A stretch of DNA of 64,000 nt, taken from the NCBI RefSeq assembly GCF_949628215.1, contig NC_134276.1:135470125-135534124 (forward strand), read 5' to 3'. The DNA comes from Phalacrocorax aristotelis (Eukaryota; Chordata; Aves; Suliformes; Phalacrocoracidae). A program made the translations under genes and the position numbers. The notes beneath the pieces are model-generated. The model was given only the letters and a program-made list of their open reading frames with translations. It did not search any database and was not told the origin of the DNA. Shown in pieces: positions 44,801 to 56,800 of the stretch (the first letter of the stretch is position 1; each line of letters opens with the position of its first letter).

Positions 44801-47800
44801 CCTTCTCCTGGGGAAGATATTTATTTTTCCTTCTACCCAGTTGGAGTTTTCCCTGTTGCAACCTGAGACGAACTCTTGTCTTTACTCTGTGCACCCCTGA
44901 CAGGAGTCTGACTCTGTCTTTTCTCCAGTCCCCATCTAGGTAGTGGAAGGATTTACCCAAGTTCCCCAGTAGCCTCCTCTTCTATAGGCTGAACAAACAC
45001 AGTTCCTTCAGCCTCCCCTTGAACATTATATACTCCATCCCCCAGTCACATCATCCCTTTGTTGCATCCTCTTCAGTTGATTAGTCTCCTCTATACTAGA
45101 GGATCCAAATTAATTGAGCTGTGTCCATTCAGTCTATTAAAAATAAGAATCACTTAATACTTTGGTGATTTTTCAAAGCCTAAATTTCCTGCGCTAGGGA
45201 AACAGGCAGTGTCATCACTTACCATACACTCCCTTCCCCATCTCGTGTCCCAAAGGAGCTATAGGATCCATCCCAGTGTTTGTATGATAGCTGTTTTTGG
45301 TACCCTGAAACACAATAAAGAAGACATATTTTCTAATCACAGAAAAGGCCTAGCTCTGCTGTTTCTCCAAGCGAAGCAGTAAGACTTTTGGATTTATTAT
45401 TATGTAGTGTATGTCTTGTGAATAATGTCAGCCACTATGAATTCTAGCTGCTTTTGCTTTGGGAAGTATGACAAGCTTCTTTGGGGTGCCGTCATTGCCT
45501 GCTCTATGCAACAAAAGGGGTGCCAGGATTCAGAGATGAGTGTTCACCATGTAGAACCTGAGAGTTCAGTGCACACAATCACAATATTAGATGGAAGAAT
45601 GTGAAAGCCTCTCACCTGTGGATAAATACCCAGTACCCTTGAGCCTAATCTCTTCAGTCAGCTGCCCAGTCTTATTCAGATAATCCAAGGCATAGATGTT
45701 GGGTGTGAACAAGGCCATGTTCTGTTCTCCGCAGCCATAAGGCATATGGAGGAGGTTCTCCATGTTCCTCAGGGCTGTACCCAAAATGTCTCCTGAAGAA
45801 GGAAAGAGATAAGAGGTCAGTTCAGTTCAAACATGATTTTATTACGCAGCTTTATACATTGCTTGATATTGCCTTATTATGAACCCAAGAGCAATGACTA
45901 GTATAGCTTAATCAGAGTAACCAAAGACACAGCTTAGATGAAAGGCTGAAATGCCCCCATTTTATATTTTTTATTTGGATGCTGGACACCTGGGACAAAC
46001 TAAGAATTTGAGAAAAATCTGAGCACCAATACTGGCTGGCATGGGTTCTGAGAAACAGCGATGAACCCTTAGAAGGGTTAGACTTCCCTGCCCTTTAGAA
46101 CCTCCTTTCTGGTTTGTGTGTTCATGTGTGGGGTATGACGCTGATGGGTTACACAGGCTGTATTGCACACCTCACACTGACCCAGGCAAAACAACTGTGT
46201 TTAGAAAACAATCTGGGTTCAGAACCTCAGAAAATTCTCACTGAAGAGAACAGTCAGTCTTAACAATGACTTTAAGTCTTATTCCATGGGAACTTAGGTC
46301 TGACAAACGTCTTTCATTATGCAGAAACATAAGTTTGAAATTATGGAGTCAGCAAAGTTCTGAAGTCTTCTTTCCAAGAAACAAAAATAACTTTTTTTTT
46401 CACAGAAGCCTGCCTTATCTTACTTTTCAGCGGAATTAACTGTTTTACTATGTAGAACAGGATATGCTAATGCAGCAGTTATAATCTGAAATGCAATGAA
46501 AGTTGAAATAATTTGATGATTTTGTCCTTTTTGATATGAGAGAATTCTGAGCAACTTTTGTCTTTCACTTCCATTTTGCAAAGTAGGAAACGTTTCCTCT
46601 AAAATCAGGATTAAGTATTTCCTCAACGTTACATTAGTTTGGCACAGGTATACGTGATGGCACTTGGTGCAGCGCCAGAGAAATGCCATTTACTTTTGGC
46701 TTTAGTCTTAGTACTAAACTTACCAATGACAGAAAAATAAGCTCTGGCTGATCCCTGCACTAGGTTTCTTGGCAGGCTGAGAGACACTGGTTCAGAAAAT
46801 GTTATGCCTGATGAGAAAATGTAAGAACAAGAATTATTAAGATCATCTTTTTCCAGAAGCCTTCACTTTGTATGCATTACTACAGTGACTGCTACGGTCT
46901 GCAGTCTGGGTAAAGAAAATGCTGCAGAGGCTTGCCCAATGAGTCAAAGGTATCTCGGAAAATCCTGAATTGAAGCCCAGCACCTTGACCCCGAGACCCT
47001 CTTTCTTCCCCTGGAAGGGCCTCTGGTTTTGTAGGACAAAACCTACGGGACAGTGATGCAGTTCCACTGACACCACGGAATGAAAGAATGAAGTTGCCTT
47101 ACCTTTTGTACAGACGAGGGAGCTCTGAGTCAATTCCTTTTTAATACCTTCAGGCTGTTTGTTTGCAGGGAAGCGGTCAGAAAGAGGAAGAAAAAGTGTA
47201 GAAAATCACCATGAAACCGTGACTATTTAATAGCGGAAAACAGCATGTGGATGTGGCTATCCAAACGGTGCACCCCTTGCACCCAGTCCTACGCTATCTC
47301 CACTAGAATACTTCTTGGCCCATGGCTCCCTCTTTCTTTTATCCAACACCCTGTCCAGAGTACATTCCTTCTTAGAAAGCAGTTATAAAATAGACATTTC
47401 CAGCCTCTGAGAGGGACTCTGTCCAACTAATACTATGCAGCTGCTGCCTTATGATGCTCAGGATACATTATTTTCCTCTTATATCTGCCCTCCAACCCCC
47501 TCCCCAGTGTTAGAGTCACAGGCTAAAGACACTTATAGGTAAGGTGTGGAATCTCCTCCCTTCTGGCTACATCTCTGCTGACACCCGTGGGGTGTCAGGG
47601 CATATATGCTCGTGGTCGCAGGAAGAAGACAGTGGCAGGAGGACAGTGGATGTGATTTACACTCTCATTTCACGTGGAGAAGCCTACTGTACACAGCTCC
47701 GTGTGTGTCAGCTGCCTTGCCTCCTCACACTAGCTAACTGCTTCTAAGCCACAGCTGCAGGAATTGCAGTTTCCATAAGGCAGAAAGCACATGCGGATTT

Positions 47801-50800
47801 ACTACTGTACCTCAACAAGGAGGGTTTGAACCAGGGTGTCCCTGCGAATTGTCTCCTCTTCTGGGGATGTGCTGTTTCCAGTACCTCTGGTATTCAGTTT
47901 GGCCTCAGCAGTAACTGTGAATTTCACCTCACCTGAAAAGCCACCCACCAGCCCAAGAAAAGAAAGTTATCTCCAACGTCTGCAGTTACCCCTGGTCTTC
48001 ACTGACTCTCCCAGCCTGACGGACTGCTGAGGAATGTATTCTCTCTGAAGGCAGCTCAGCTCAGTAGAAACACATTTCATATAGGCTCCACATCTGTCTG
48101 CTAGTGGCAAGGAGTGGTTGCCTGAGGCCCTAGCATGAGGAGCAAAACGGGGGCGATCCTGGCCAAAAAGCTGATGGTACTATCAGTTTCCACCTCTTCT
48201 TAGCCTTGGGCTGAGTTTTCTCTGGCCTAGGGCAACGTTGCAATAGTTATAGCTCTGCTGCCTCTCTCCTTCAGATGGAATTTGTTGGCTGAGGGACAAC
48301 ACTGAGGAGTAGCCTCAGTGCTGCTGCAGCACTGAGAAGCAACCCTGAAGTGGGCAGCTTTGCAGGTGTTGCTCACTTCACCCCTGCAATCATTGCAAAC
48401 TGGAAATCCAAAGGAGTTTTTTACTTGGAACAAAATGCATTATTATCAGAGTTACCAGGGGGAGGCAGCAGCTTTCTTTTTTTTCAGCTCTGGAGTATTA
48501 TTTTGCTGCGTATCCCATTTTCATCTCACTATAACTTTGCATCTTTCTCAGTGAGTTTGAAGAAATTAGTCATACCGACTACAGGGTTTTAGAAAGAACC
48601 TTTTAAAGCAGAGGTCCACCTGTGGTTCATTTTGAGAAGAGTCTTTGCTAATGAAAAGTTTTTCTTTCTTCATCTTCTGGGGCACCTAAACACGCAAGCC
48701 ATTGTAATTGCTTCTTTTAAAAAACAATGTTGACATGACGGCAGTGTGAATTAACACAGCTGTAAAATCGGGGAGGAGCAATGTCCTTTTGCCCATTGAG
48801 AATCCAGTCCAAAATTAGTAGCAAGTTTTATTCTCAGTGAATAGAGTTGGTTAAGTGCAAAACTGTCAGCTGAATGGTCGCAGGTACATGAAATCCTGCC
48901 AGTATTTCATACATAATGTGGCAAGTGAAGAGTTCTTCCTAAAACAGACAGGAAATGGACTACTGAAACTAGAAGAGGTAAAACGCTGAAATAATTCATT
49001 GCTCATTCAGTGCATCTAAGGAAAGTATAGCAGAGGTCGAATACTAAATTTGTGGAGCAATTAGTGGAGCTGTCCAGAACTGCCTGCCCTGTGGATTATG
49101 GATCTGCATTAAATGCTGGGAGTGACAGAGGCAGAAAGATCAAAAGGGGTATATCAAGGTGATGAAAAGACAAACCTACCAAGTTTGTGAGGGCTAACAG
49201 CCCAAATATACGTTTTTCTTTCATTGGCACACACCCTTGCTGTGTTGCCCTCTGGTGAAAGGATTTCTGCCTTGTAGTCACCCGATGTTGCCAGTACGGC
49301 ACTGATCTGAGACAAAGAAAGAAGGAGAAAGATTACAAATTAAGCAGGCTGCTCCTGAAGTCAGGCTGCAGGGCAACAGAGACTTGCTGGAGAAGCTATT
49401 TGTCATCTGAATCTGTGGGATGGTACCAGGACAGAAGGATGGAGCATTTCTCTGGGGAAGCGGCAAGCCTGTCTCTTTTCTGCCCACTGTTAGTGTCTGT
49501 TTTTGACAGAAGTACACCAAGGTGTCTGTGCTCATTAGTGAAGTCTTCTTATGAGTTACTGCTACATACCACATACTCAGTATGCATTGTGTTTTGCACA
49601 GCACTGTACCCATACACTCTGCTCAAATTCCTCCTTCAGGAGCAAAATGAAGAACTAAATTATGTACAGATGAGGAGCAAGTTCTTACCTTCCATGGACC
49701 AGCCACAGTGATCATCAGCCACATTTCCCTAATGTTATGACACGGGGGGGTGGGGGTGGGGGTGTCCAGGGAGAAAGGGTGAGAGAGTAATGTGTCAGGC
49801 TAAAGCGTAAGTTAAACACTTATTTCTGCATTTCTGATGCCTGATGCAGGAGAACATTGGGATCTCTGGGAAAAAGACAAGCCATATAGGAAGTAAAGGG
49901 GAACTTGATATACCTGGATGCATTTGTTGAGGTAGTTGAAGACGTTGGCTATTAAATTAAATTTTTCCCCTCGAATGACAGAGTATGGCAAGGTGAGATC
50001 CACAAAGAATGGTTGGAATGCTGTCAGTGAAACAGGTGAGGAGATGCCAAATCCAGCATCATCCTGCACGCAGAAAGCACTGGCTTTCCATTCTGTGATG
50101 GTGTCAGGAATGCTGTAAAAGACATTGACCTCTCCCCTGGAACTGAGGAAAATAAGAAAAACAGAATGAGAAATTATCTTTGGCATTTTCAAGGCAAATT
50201 ATAGAACAGGCTCCCTGCTTGAGTTAGTACTTCTGTTTTCATCTCACTTTCTGCAAGATACATCTCCATATTTTAAAAAATATTATAAAGCTGGAAGTAA
50301 AGATGAAGGTGCTGGTGAACTACATGGTAAAAAGCGCTGGGCTGGGAAGAATACTCAACTTTTTAAAATCAGAAATACCATTTCTTTAAATACCATCTCA
50401 CCCAAACATACAGAATAGAACCAATAAATTTGGATTAATGTTCTAGAACAACCCCCAGATGCATAGTTAAGATGGAGATATACTCATTGTAGATGCTATG
50501 ATAGCCTGGAAAGAAAAACAAAAAACCCTGCGTTTTCTGCTGCTGAATTAAAAAAAAAATAAATGAAAAAAAACAAGTTTTGTTCCTGCTCTCTCTTGAA
50601 CAAATACTCTTATTTTACTCTTAGCCCTTATTCTTTCTCCCCATCAGAAAGATAGGGGCAGAGCACAGAGCAGACGTCATTCACTGTTCAGGTACGTTTG
50701 ACACTGCGTACAAGTTTGGGAGCTCAACACTCATTGAGCGATATGGGAAAAGGAGATCTGCACCTACAAAGCAGTCGTATGTTCCATGGCTTCTTCCCAG

Positions 50801-53800
50801 AATTCATTTTGGCAACATGTACCAACTCAAAGATCTACGTGAGAGCTAAGAAGTGAAGATAAAAATACTTACTCAGTATGAACCAGATCCCAAATCCAGG
50901 TCTCGGGGAAAAATTTCCGAACAGTGTTAACACCACCCCCAGCAAGAATCCTTGACTCATCTAGAAGATTGTGCATGGTTAAAGTATAATATTAGAGAGG
51001 TCAGGCCAGAAGAACCTGAACTGCTGTCAGGCATGCTCAGCACCATAAATGAACACTAGGTGTTCCATCTGAGCTTTTTCCCATTCTTTTTCACATAAAA
51101 AAGGAAAATTCTAACAGATGTAGGGTACGAGAAGAAACAGTTCCTTATATATTCTCTTTTCCCATGGGAAAATACTAGAAAAATTAGCTATTTCACAAGA
51201 CATTTCACTTTATTTCATACTGAAAGGTCTCATCATCCAGTTAGAAAGGCACGTTCCCTGTCCTCTACCACTAGCTCTCTTTGATTTGCAAATGGGGAAC
51301 AGCAGCCAGTATTGTCACCAAAGCTTATAATTCTTTACAAACCTCCCTGAGAACTCAGCCATTTTTACCCTGCTCAGTAGTTAAAAGTGGTGCTGAATAT
51401 CCAGTCTATTGGAAAACTGCTTTTGTTCATCTAGTCAAACTACAGGTCTAATATGAGGAACCAAGGCCTCTTTCCAGTTTTTCCATGGACCCAGTTGTGA
51501 TGTCCAACAGCTCATTTAGCACGGAGGTACCTCAGATTTCCTAGACATATAATGGAAATAACAATACTTTCTTATTTTGCTGGACTTAGGATCATATAAC
51601 GACAGAATCATTGAAAAAAAAATCTAAGTTGGACGGAACCTCCAGAGTTCTCTAGTGCAATCGCCCTGAAGTAGGACTAACTTCAAAGTCAGCTCATGTT
51701 GCTCAAGGGTCTTGTCCAGCTCAGTTTTGAAAACCTGCAGCAACGGAGATTCCAAAACCTTCTGGAGAACCTATTCCAGCGGAGCACAGCTCTCATGGGG
51801 AAGAACTTTTCCTAGTGTTGAACAGCAATTTTCCTTGTGGCAACTTATGACTGCTACTTTTGCTCATTTGCTGAGCAATCTGACTTGCAGAAAGATAACT
51901 GTAACTCCTGCTGATCTATTAATGCTTTGGAGACTATGTGCTAAGGATGTTAAGTGCAGCGTGAACTCTAAACGTTGGGAATTGACATTATTTTTCTGCA
52001 CTGGCAATTCCTTTTAAATACTTAATTGAATTGTGATTTGGTGAAAGGTTCTGACCTGGAAAACCCTGAAAAAGTAATATCAGTTTATGAAAGAAGTAGC
52101 ATCCCAGAGTTCCCTGTCTTTCCTGTATGCACCCTGTACCTACGTGAGAGAGAATTGACTCTACTGCAAGGACTGTCAGAAAGAGATTACTAGAGGCAAA
52201 TTGGGATGCATAAACCTATTCCCCCCAAAACCCTCAACCTGCTTATTTTATGCAGGCAACAGTTTTGAAGACCGGGCAGGCTGGAAGTGGAGATACAGTA
52301 TGAACTTTCCTTTACCTGTGCCATAGACATTGACAGGGGTGAAACCATGTTCCAAATAGACTGGGTAATCTTCCATATCTGATTTGTCTTCATTGCACAG
52401 AACTGGCTTCCGTAGCACAGAATTGGTGAAAACCTTCAGGCCCATATCCTGAATGTGAAAGAATCAATCATGTCACTCAGGGCATGCGTTAGCCACCAGC
52501 ACGTGCCTCTTCTCCCACCTGGGTTATCATAGCTCATCTCTCTCCTCCCTCCTCACATGCCACCCTTTCAACCCTGAAAGTCACAACTCTTCCACTCTGA
52601 GCTCTATGTCTTTCTTATGGAGCAGTGACACCTGGCGTTCTGTGAAGAGCTGTAACGACGGGGCTTGTGTTAGGTCTTAAGCCATGGGACCAGCAGGGAG
52701 TGGAGGCAAGTGCATCAGGAACTAAGCGGCCTGCATCACGGGCTCGGATCTTTGCTAGGAATGCTCAGATCTTTACTAGGAATGCCTGAGGTCATGAGCC
52801 AAGGCGATGGTCCAGCTTAGGACATACCTACTCAAGCATGGGCAGGATCCCAGCGAATACACCTAAGAGTGACTCGCAGTCTTCCTGAGGAGCAGCAACT
52901 GAGTAGGATGAGAAGGCAGAAACTAGGTGATCAGAGACAGAATCAGAATCAGCTGCCTGCTCTTAGCACTGAGAACCACCACCTGAGAAAGTTTAATGCT
53001 AATGTGCATTCTGGAATACTGCCCACTTACAGAACCACACAGAGCACATACCCTGAAAATCCTGTAGACATCACCATCACGACTGACATTCACAGCTTCG
53101 TAGTACAAGCCATCAAAAAAGGTGGTTTTGATTGGAGTACACCTCTCTGGCTTGTCATCTTCCAGGTTGAGGCCATTGTAATAATAGCCATATAAATCAC
53201 TCACACGAAGTTGGTAGTACACCTGGGAGGTGAGGATGACTAGTGTAAGCACAAGGAAAGTCCCAGGCAGGTGCAAAATTACATATATTCAAAGCTTATG
53301 GTGGCCCCTGAGCAATCCCATAGACTGGTGGGTTTGCCTGGTGATGCCTACCAGGAGACGAATAAGCAAGTTGGCTGGTGATATGCAAGAAGGACTGGAC
53401 TCTACCCACCTCATTCTGAGCCACAATGGCTTTGTGGGGTGAACTTGAGCAAAAAGCATGGAGATATACTCCTGAGTTATGCAGAGAGGAGGCTGGAGTC
53501 CAGCAAGATACTAGGTGACATGTACCGCTTTTGTTCTGAGCCCAAGGCCTGTTTGAGTCATAGAATGAGATTTTGACATAATCTTTCCCCAGGAGGAACT
53601 CTGCTTTCAAGGATTTACATTAGGCATATTCTTAGGACATGTCTTACACTTCCATGTTTACCAAAAGTAAATGTTCCACTATCAAATTCTGTCTTTCAAG
53701 TGTATAAGCCATAGAGCATTCTTCAATCAGTGAGACTGAGTCTGTTTCCAAGGGAAAAATGGTAATTGGAATGTCATTCTGGATGTCACTATGTCAAAAG

Positions 53801-56800
53801 AGCACAGGCCTGGGGACGTGGCTTACGCTCTCAGCAGATAACTCTCGCTCAGGCTGAAGAAGAAGGACACTCTGATCTACAGCTCTCAGGGCACAGTAGG
53901 AGTTGGCAGCAGCTTCAAGGTGGAGACCAACTTTAGAGCCAGGGAGACCCTGCTCTTCAGAGAACTCAAGCTGGACCTGGAAATTAATAAATCCAAGACA
54001 ACCACACAGAAATGAGGAGAATCAGCTTGGCATATAGATCTAAATCTCACCTTCCACCAGCACTCAGTCTACTCTCTGTGGGGCAAAGGCCCTACTGCTA
54101 CTTGGCCCTTCTGAATGCCACTTGTGTAAAAATCCACAACCTAGTCACCTCCCTTTCTCCGCTCCATTGAGAATTTAGTTTGAGTTCAAGCATACGTGCC
54201 AATTCCAGGGACAGGTCCTCATGTTCACAGGCACATCTGTACCTTTTCCATTCCTAAAGGTCATCCCTAGAGCAAGGCTCTTGATGAAGTCATTCCCCAA
54301 ATGTTCTTTCAGCAAAAGCCAGCTGATAGGAAATAAAAGTTTTTACCTTGTTTTTGAAGCATACATCGCTGCGTATCCATGAACTGTCAGCCACTATCTC
54401 CCCATGAGGATGCACTGTGTAGAGCAACAGCCTGGCGCTGGGGGCAAGCTTCTCAGTGACAGTTAGCGTGATGGAGAATGCACCTCTGGGAGCTGTGGAA
54501 GTAACATGAAACAATGGAGAAGTAGCCAATAAAAGAGATTAGACAAACCTCAACTTTGGTGGAAGGACCACACATTTATCCATAACATACCAGCACCTTT
54601 GAAAATAGAGAAGTTGGAAATTGGAAGATTCGTCTTGCAGAGGCTGAGGAACAGCTCCCATCAGCAAGAAAACAGATACAAAGTGAAGGATGATGAGAGC
54701 AGGGTGCTTTAGAGAGACTTTGAGATGAGTTGAAGTTGGGCCTAGGGCTGAAGCATAGGGAAATCTGTGCATGATTTCTATGAGAAGAGCGAAACACTGC
54801 TTTTGGGTCTCAAACCTAGAACTTCCTACACCAGAGGAGATAGGCCAGTCTCCTGAGTTAAGGGACAGCTCTCTTAACAGAAGAAATATGAATTTCTTAT
54901 CTGCATGGATGACAACTGCTAGAGTAGGGACAGGAAATTTAGCTTTCACATAGGTTTTGGTGAGCCACACTCTATTACACACCTTGGTATTAGCCCCCAA
55001 TATTAAGGAAAAACCACATGGCTTCAAGCTGATTTCATGAAGGGAAAATTATGTGACATAGCTGTCCTTTGATGAATGGGATGCCTTTCCCTAAACCATA
55101 AGGGAACCTATACTGTGCAGCCGTAGTGCACATATACCCAGAGAAAGACCAAAGATAGCAAATACCAAGCAACAAATCCAATATGAGGAGTGAGGCTTAC
55201 TTAAGGCACCTACTGAAGACTGGAAATAGACCAGGTTCTGCAAGAAAAGATATTTCTAACAATGAAAGAACAAAGTTAATTTTGTTGTGATTGGTAGGAT
55301 CATTGTCACTTGTGGGTAACTGGAGACTTCTGAAAATACAATGAATTCCAAGCAGTTAACTGCTAAATATCCCTGTCAGATGGAACACCTACTATTTCAA
55401 ACTTCAGAAAGTTTTAGCCTTCTAATTGGTGAAGTCTTGGATGTCACAGAGTAAGTGTGAAGCTGCAAATACTCATTGGCAAGAAATAAAACTGAATAAG
55501 GTTACATTCCTTGGTGTCTGATCACAACGAAGTTTTCATGTTTCAACAAACAAGATCAATTTGATTAAGATATGGGAGAATTGGCTAGATGCTGCAGCAA
55601 AAGGAAATGATACTGAGTGCTGACAGGTCATTGTGTTTAAAAACTAGTACGTGATTTAGCTGCAGTTCTCTGTTTTCATCCCTTCTTACAAAACTTAAAA
55701 ATGCTCTGGTGCTTGGAATGATGCTTTGAAGTACAAGCACGTAATATGGCCTAGAACTTACCACGAGAGATGCTGACTTGCTTCTGGCCACTGAGAACAA
55801 TTTTTCCTTTTGTCATTACCTGGTCATAGAAAAAAAACTCATGAGACAGGATCAAAAGCACCTCCTCCCTTCCCCCATGAAATCATTGATTTTGAGTAGC
55901 ATTCTGAGAGGGTTCAAAGGCCACCAAGTCAAGCTGTGATCTGTAACCACTGTCTGGCCTGGATATTTCTGCCTTATATGGTCTTCAACAGAAGGTAAAA
56001 GAAAAGAGGTGCTTGAGTCAAGGTAGGACTTACTACATAGTAGAAGTTTGTGTGCCTGGCATTCCTGTACCCCTCTCTGTTCAGGACATAGTGAACATTG
56101 ATCGTTCTCTGCTGGCCACAACTGAGCTTCTCCTTCACTGGCTCGATTTTCACAAAGCTGTTGGTCCGTGAGTAGAAACGCCTGACAAAGAATAAGGCTT
56201 GCAGCTCATTATCATTCCTCCAGGTGAAGAAGTCTGCACAGTCATCTGGTGCCTGCCTGACCTATGAAGCAGAAAAGTCATACATGGAGAATCAACAAAG
56301 TGGAATATAAAAAATGGCAGGGAGGTGAGAGGCAAAGTCATCTTCCCTCTAAAATATTCTATTGGGAAGCTGATATTTTGGAGCTGCTTAAGCCAAAAGC
56401 AAGAGATGTGACAAATTTGTATTTCATGCGTCCAGAGTGGGGGGACTTCTAGATACCTTAAAGTATCCAGACACCTATGGCACACTGCAGTAGGGAGGAT
56501 ATTTCAGATTCTTGAAGGATTGGAGCAAGTTGTGAATTGGAATGGCACTGTTTTCGAACAGCCGCCTTTTTCTCAGCTTTTCCCATCACACCAGAGAAAA
56601 AGTATGAGAACACGAGAAGAAAATTTGATGGTAACAGGCATGAGTGTCTGTCAGCAGAAACTCAGGGAAGCAGGCAGAAGCAGGGAAAGAGCCTAGCATG
56701 CATCCAGACTGGGTGGGGGAAGGCAGGGCACCCTGTAAGGTAGGTCCTCTAGCACACAGATTGAAGAGAAGGAAGGTGGCTGTAGAAAAGGCTTCTGAGT

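Noticed and set aside
44697-44960. 87-codon minus-strand open frame in gene 2 intron 25
   Set aside because: It is coding debris of a degraded CR1-like repeat and lies inside an intron.
51712-52017. 101-codon plus-strand open frame
   Set aside because: It is mostly the antisense reading of an old CR1 3' fragment.
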